Assembly (NCBI RefSeq): GCF_947492815.1
Contig: NZ_CANLOB010000017.1
Location: 46,485-110,484, forward strand
Source of the DNA: an uncultured Dokdonia sp.
GTDB taxonomy: Bacteria; Bacteroidota; Bacteroidia; Flavobacteriales; Flavobacteriaceae
Length of the DNA: 64,000 bases
Reading direction: 5' to 3'
Shown here: piece after piece, positions 62,570 through 64,000 of the stretch
How the letters are laid out: each line of letters begins with the position of its first letter
Numbering within the stretch: position 1 is the first letter of the stretch
Made by a program: the position numbers and the translations under genes
The notes under the pieces: model-generated
The model's database searches: none
Told to the model about the DNA's origin: nothing
Seen by the model: the letters and a program-made list of their open reading frames with translations, nothing else

Positions 62570-63646
62570 ATGAAAAAACTACTTTTTATACTCGCCTGTA
62601 GTGCGAGTGCTATTACAATTTCTTGTAAAGAATCAAAGAAGATCAGTACTCCAGACAAACCTGTTTATATAGATGTTACTTCACTAGAAGGAGATGGTGA
62701 CAAGGTACTTCCTAAATATTTAGCCACAATTACAGAAGATGAGCTTAAGGAAATGCTCTATGTATATGCTAGTGATGAAATGGAAGGAAGAAATACAGGA
62801 GAGCCTGGTCAGAAAAAAGCAGTCGAATATTTACGTAACTATTATAAAGAAATTGGTATTGCCTCTGGAACACCAGATGGAAACTACTTTCAAAAAGTCC
62901 CAAAGGAATTTTTTAGACGAAATAGCGGATTAAATGATTCTGAAAATGTTCTTGCTTTTATAAAAGGATCTGAAAAACCTGAAGAGGTATTAGTCATTTC
63001 GGCGCATTTAGATCACGTTGGAATGGATTCTAAAGGAAATGTATATAACGGAGCAGATGACGACGGATCTGGAACTATTGCCTTATTAGAAATGGCAGAG
63101 GCTTTTAAACAAGCTATTAAAGATGGATACCCGCCTAAGCGTTCTATTTTATTTCTTCACGTAACTGGAGAAGAGAAAGGTCTTTATGGTTCAAAATATT
63201 ATGCAGAAAACCCTGTATATCCACTTGCTAACACTATTGCAGATTTAAATATAGACATGATAGGGCGTAATGATTTTGAACACCTAAATGACAATGACTA
63301 TATATATCTTATTGGGTCTGATAAATTAAGTACAGAACTTCATCAAATTTCTGCAGCAGTAAATATGAAGTATTTCAATATGAATTTGGATTACCGTTAT
63401 AATGCGGAAAACGAACCAAATCGTTTTTATTACCGTTCAGATCATTATAATTTTGCAAAACACAATGTTCCTATCATATTTTATTTTAATGGGGTACATG
63501 AAGATTATCATAAAATAACAGACACTCCTGATAAAATTAATTACCCATTATATCTAAGACGTGTGAAGCTTGTTTTTGCAACTGCTTGGGAATTAGCAAA
63601 TCGCAAAGACCGACCAGTTGTAGACAAAGCAGTTCCTAAATCATAA
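62570..63646 (+). CDS. M28 family zinc aminopeptidase, lipoprotein
   Basis: 358 residues with a lipoprotein signal (MKKLLFILACSASAITISC, Cys19). M28 motifs are VLVISAHLDHVGMDSKGN (His zinc ligand), NGADDDGSGTIALLEMAEAF (bridging Asp), LHVTGEEKGLYGSKYY (catalytic Glu-Glu), DLNIDMIGRND and SDHYNFAKHNVPIIFYFNG (last His). It probably removes N-terminal residues from peptides at the outer or periplasmic face. It stands alone between terminators. Confidence 0.93.
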   Translation: MKKLLFILACSASAITISCKESKKISTPDKPVYIDVTSLEGDGDKVLPKYLATITEDELKEMLYVYASDEMEGRNTGEPGQKKAVEYLRNYYKEIGIASGTPDGNYFQKVPKEFFRRNSGLNDSENVLAFIKGSEKPEEVLVISAHLDHVGMDSKGNVYNGADDDGSGTIALLEMAEAFKQAIKDGYPPKRSILFLHVTGEEKGLYGSKYYAENPVYPLANTIADLNIDMIGRNDFEHLNDNDYIYLIGSDKLSTELHQISAAVNMKYFNMNLDYRYNAENEPNRFYYRSDHYNFAKHNVPIIFYFNGVHEDYHKITDTPDKINYPLYLRRVKLVFATAWELANRKDRPVVDKAVPKS

Positions 63647-63670
63647 TTTAGGGTAACCAACCATATATAG

Positions 63671-63699
63671 AAAGCTTCGTAAAAAAAATACGAAGCTTT
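63671..63699 (+). terminator. Terminator after the M28 peptidase gene
   Basis: AAAGCTTCGTA (63671-63681)/TACGAAGCTTT (63689-63699), 11-bp perfect stem, 7-base loop, T-run. Confidence 0.9.
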
Positions 63700-63712
63700 T
63701 TTTATAAAATAA

Positions 63713-63742
63713 TTGGTTATATGATCATATTGATTATCTTTG
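63713..63742 (+). promoter_or_regulatory. tRNA-His promoter
   Basis: TTG (63713-63715), 19 bases, TATCTTTG (63735-63742): a perfect Bacteroidota promoter, 18 bases before the tRNA. Confidence 0.8.
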
Positions 63743-63759
63743 CAGTCGCTAATTAAAAT

Positions 63760-63834
63760 GGTGGTTGTAGCTCAGTTGGTTAGAGCATTGGTTTGTGGTA
63801 CCAAGGGTCGTGGGTTCGAGCCCCATCTTCCACC
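63760..63834 (+). tRNA. tRNA-His (GTG)
   Basis: The D arm (GCTC/GAGC), anticodon arm TTGGT-TTGTGGT-ACCAA with anticodon GTG, and T arm GTGGG-TTCGAGC-CCCAT are all present. A G precedes the acceptor stem (63760), as expected for the G-1 of tRNA-His, facing C73 (63834). The acceptor stem GTGGTTG/CTTCCAC has two adjacent U-U positions (5-68 and 6-67). The 3' CCA is not encoded. Confidence 0.92.
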
Positions 63835-63842
63835 CAGATTAT

Positions 63843-63870
63843 AAAGTCCTTCTTTTGAAGGACTTTTTTT
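63843..63870 (+). terminator. Terminator after tRNA-His
   Basis: AAAGTCCTTC (63843-63852)/GAAGGACTTT (63857-63866), 10-bp perfect stem, TTTT loop, T-run. Confidence 0.9.
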
Positions 63871-64000
63871 GTTTACAATAATATCATCAAAATAATAAGG
63901 AGAAAAGTTTATACGGATCAAGACCAATTGTTGTGTTTATGCAAATATTCTAGTTAATCTAAAGAGGAAGAATTCTACATTTTTGACACCTCTGAATTGT

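Noticed and set aside
1..64000. Prophage, transposase, integrase or toxin-antitoxin genes
   Set aside because: I looked for these on both strands and found none; the MACPF and cysteine-rich peptide genes are the only accessory-looking ones.

Overview
The window is 64 kb of low-G+C chromosome (roughly one third G+C by eye) from a member of the phylum Bacteroidota, most likely a marine flavobacterium (family Flavobacteriaceae). This rests on gldF/gldG, a type III plus a type II glutamine synthetase, promoters of the TTG-N19-TAnnTTTG type, frequent SusD/TonB-era style lipoproteins and outer-membrane proteins, AUG/UUG starts with weak Shine-Dalgarno sequences, and a Bacteroidota-style curli locus. 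I suspect a Dokdonia-like genus, but this is only an impression. No prophage, insertion sequence, integrase, CRISPR array or rRNA operon is visible; it is mostly core chromosome with a few accessory-looking genes.

Layout. 1-3.3 kb: a truncated periplasmic parvulin-type isomerase, a hybrid sensor kinase and a small lipoprotein. 3.3-3.8 kb: an intergenic block of duplicated sequence. 3.8-11 kb: the fused acyl-CoA mutase IcmF, a membrane protein that looks like a catalytically dead M50 site-2 protease, a PqqB-like metallo-hydrolase, a DUF4197 lipoprotein, a 55-residue ORF and another lipoprotein. 11-17.2 kb: prfA-pyrF-BtuF-like operon, an MsrA homologue, a retropepsin-like/PDZ protein, a 61-residue double-glycine-leader cysteine-rich peptide, and purM. 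17.5-20.9 kb: a secreted MACPF protein with a long ankyrin-like tail. 21.2-32.5 kb: a complete curli (functional amyloid) locus on the minus strand: four ~480-residue curlin paralogues, a small CsgB-like protein, CsgE (with an extra CsgH-like domain), CsgF, CsgG (with an extra outer-membrane barrel) and a propeller lipoprotein. 33-36.4 kb: divergent glutamine synthetases glnN and glnII around a clear operator-like palindrome. 36.5-45.2 kb: a Na+/Ca2+ exchanger, rel-fur-purA, an OstA/LptA-like protein and an aminotransferase. 45.3-51.3 kb: an OmpA-family protein, threonine aldolase, a metzincin-type zinc protease and a propeller lipoprotein. 51.5-58.4 kb: prfB with its programmed +1 frameshift, a HAD hydrolase, ArsC, a small periplasmic protein, a TonB-family receptor and a membrane-bound AraC regulator with a TPR sensor. 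58.8-63.9 kb: gldF, gldG, dnaN, an M28 peptidase lipoprotein and tRNA-His.

How the genes work together. The curli genes form one export and polymerisation machine: CsgG channel, CsgF surface anchor, CsgE(+H) chaperone, a small nucleator-like repeat protein and four large fibre subunits. The glutamine synthetases share a control region for ammonium assimilation. rel, fur and purA pack a stringent-response enzyme, a metal/redox regulator and a purine enzyme into one apparent operon. gldF and gldG form the gliding ABC permease and its auxiliary protein.

The most unusual signals are a dispersed palindrome (core CTTTCGCGAAAG) found ten times exactly and several times in degenerate form, often inside reading frames; the MACPF-ankyrin protein; the GG-leader cysteine-rich peptide; the pseudo-site-2-protease; domain fusions in the curli machinery; and apparent recombination among the curlin paralogues. 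All family assignments come from motif recognition by eye, without database searches.
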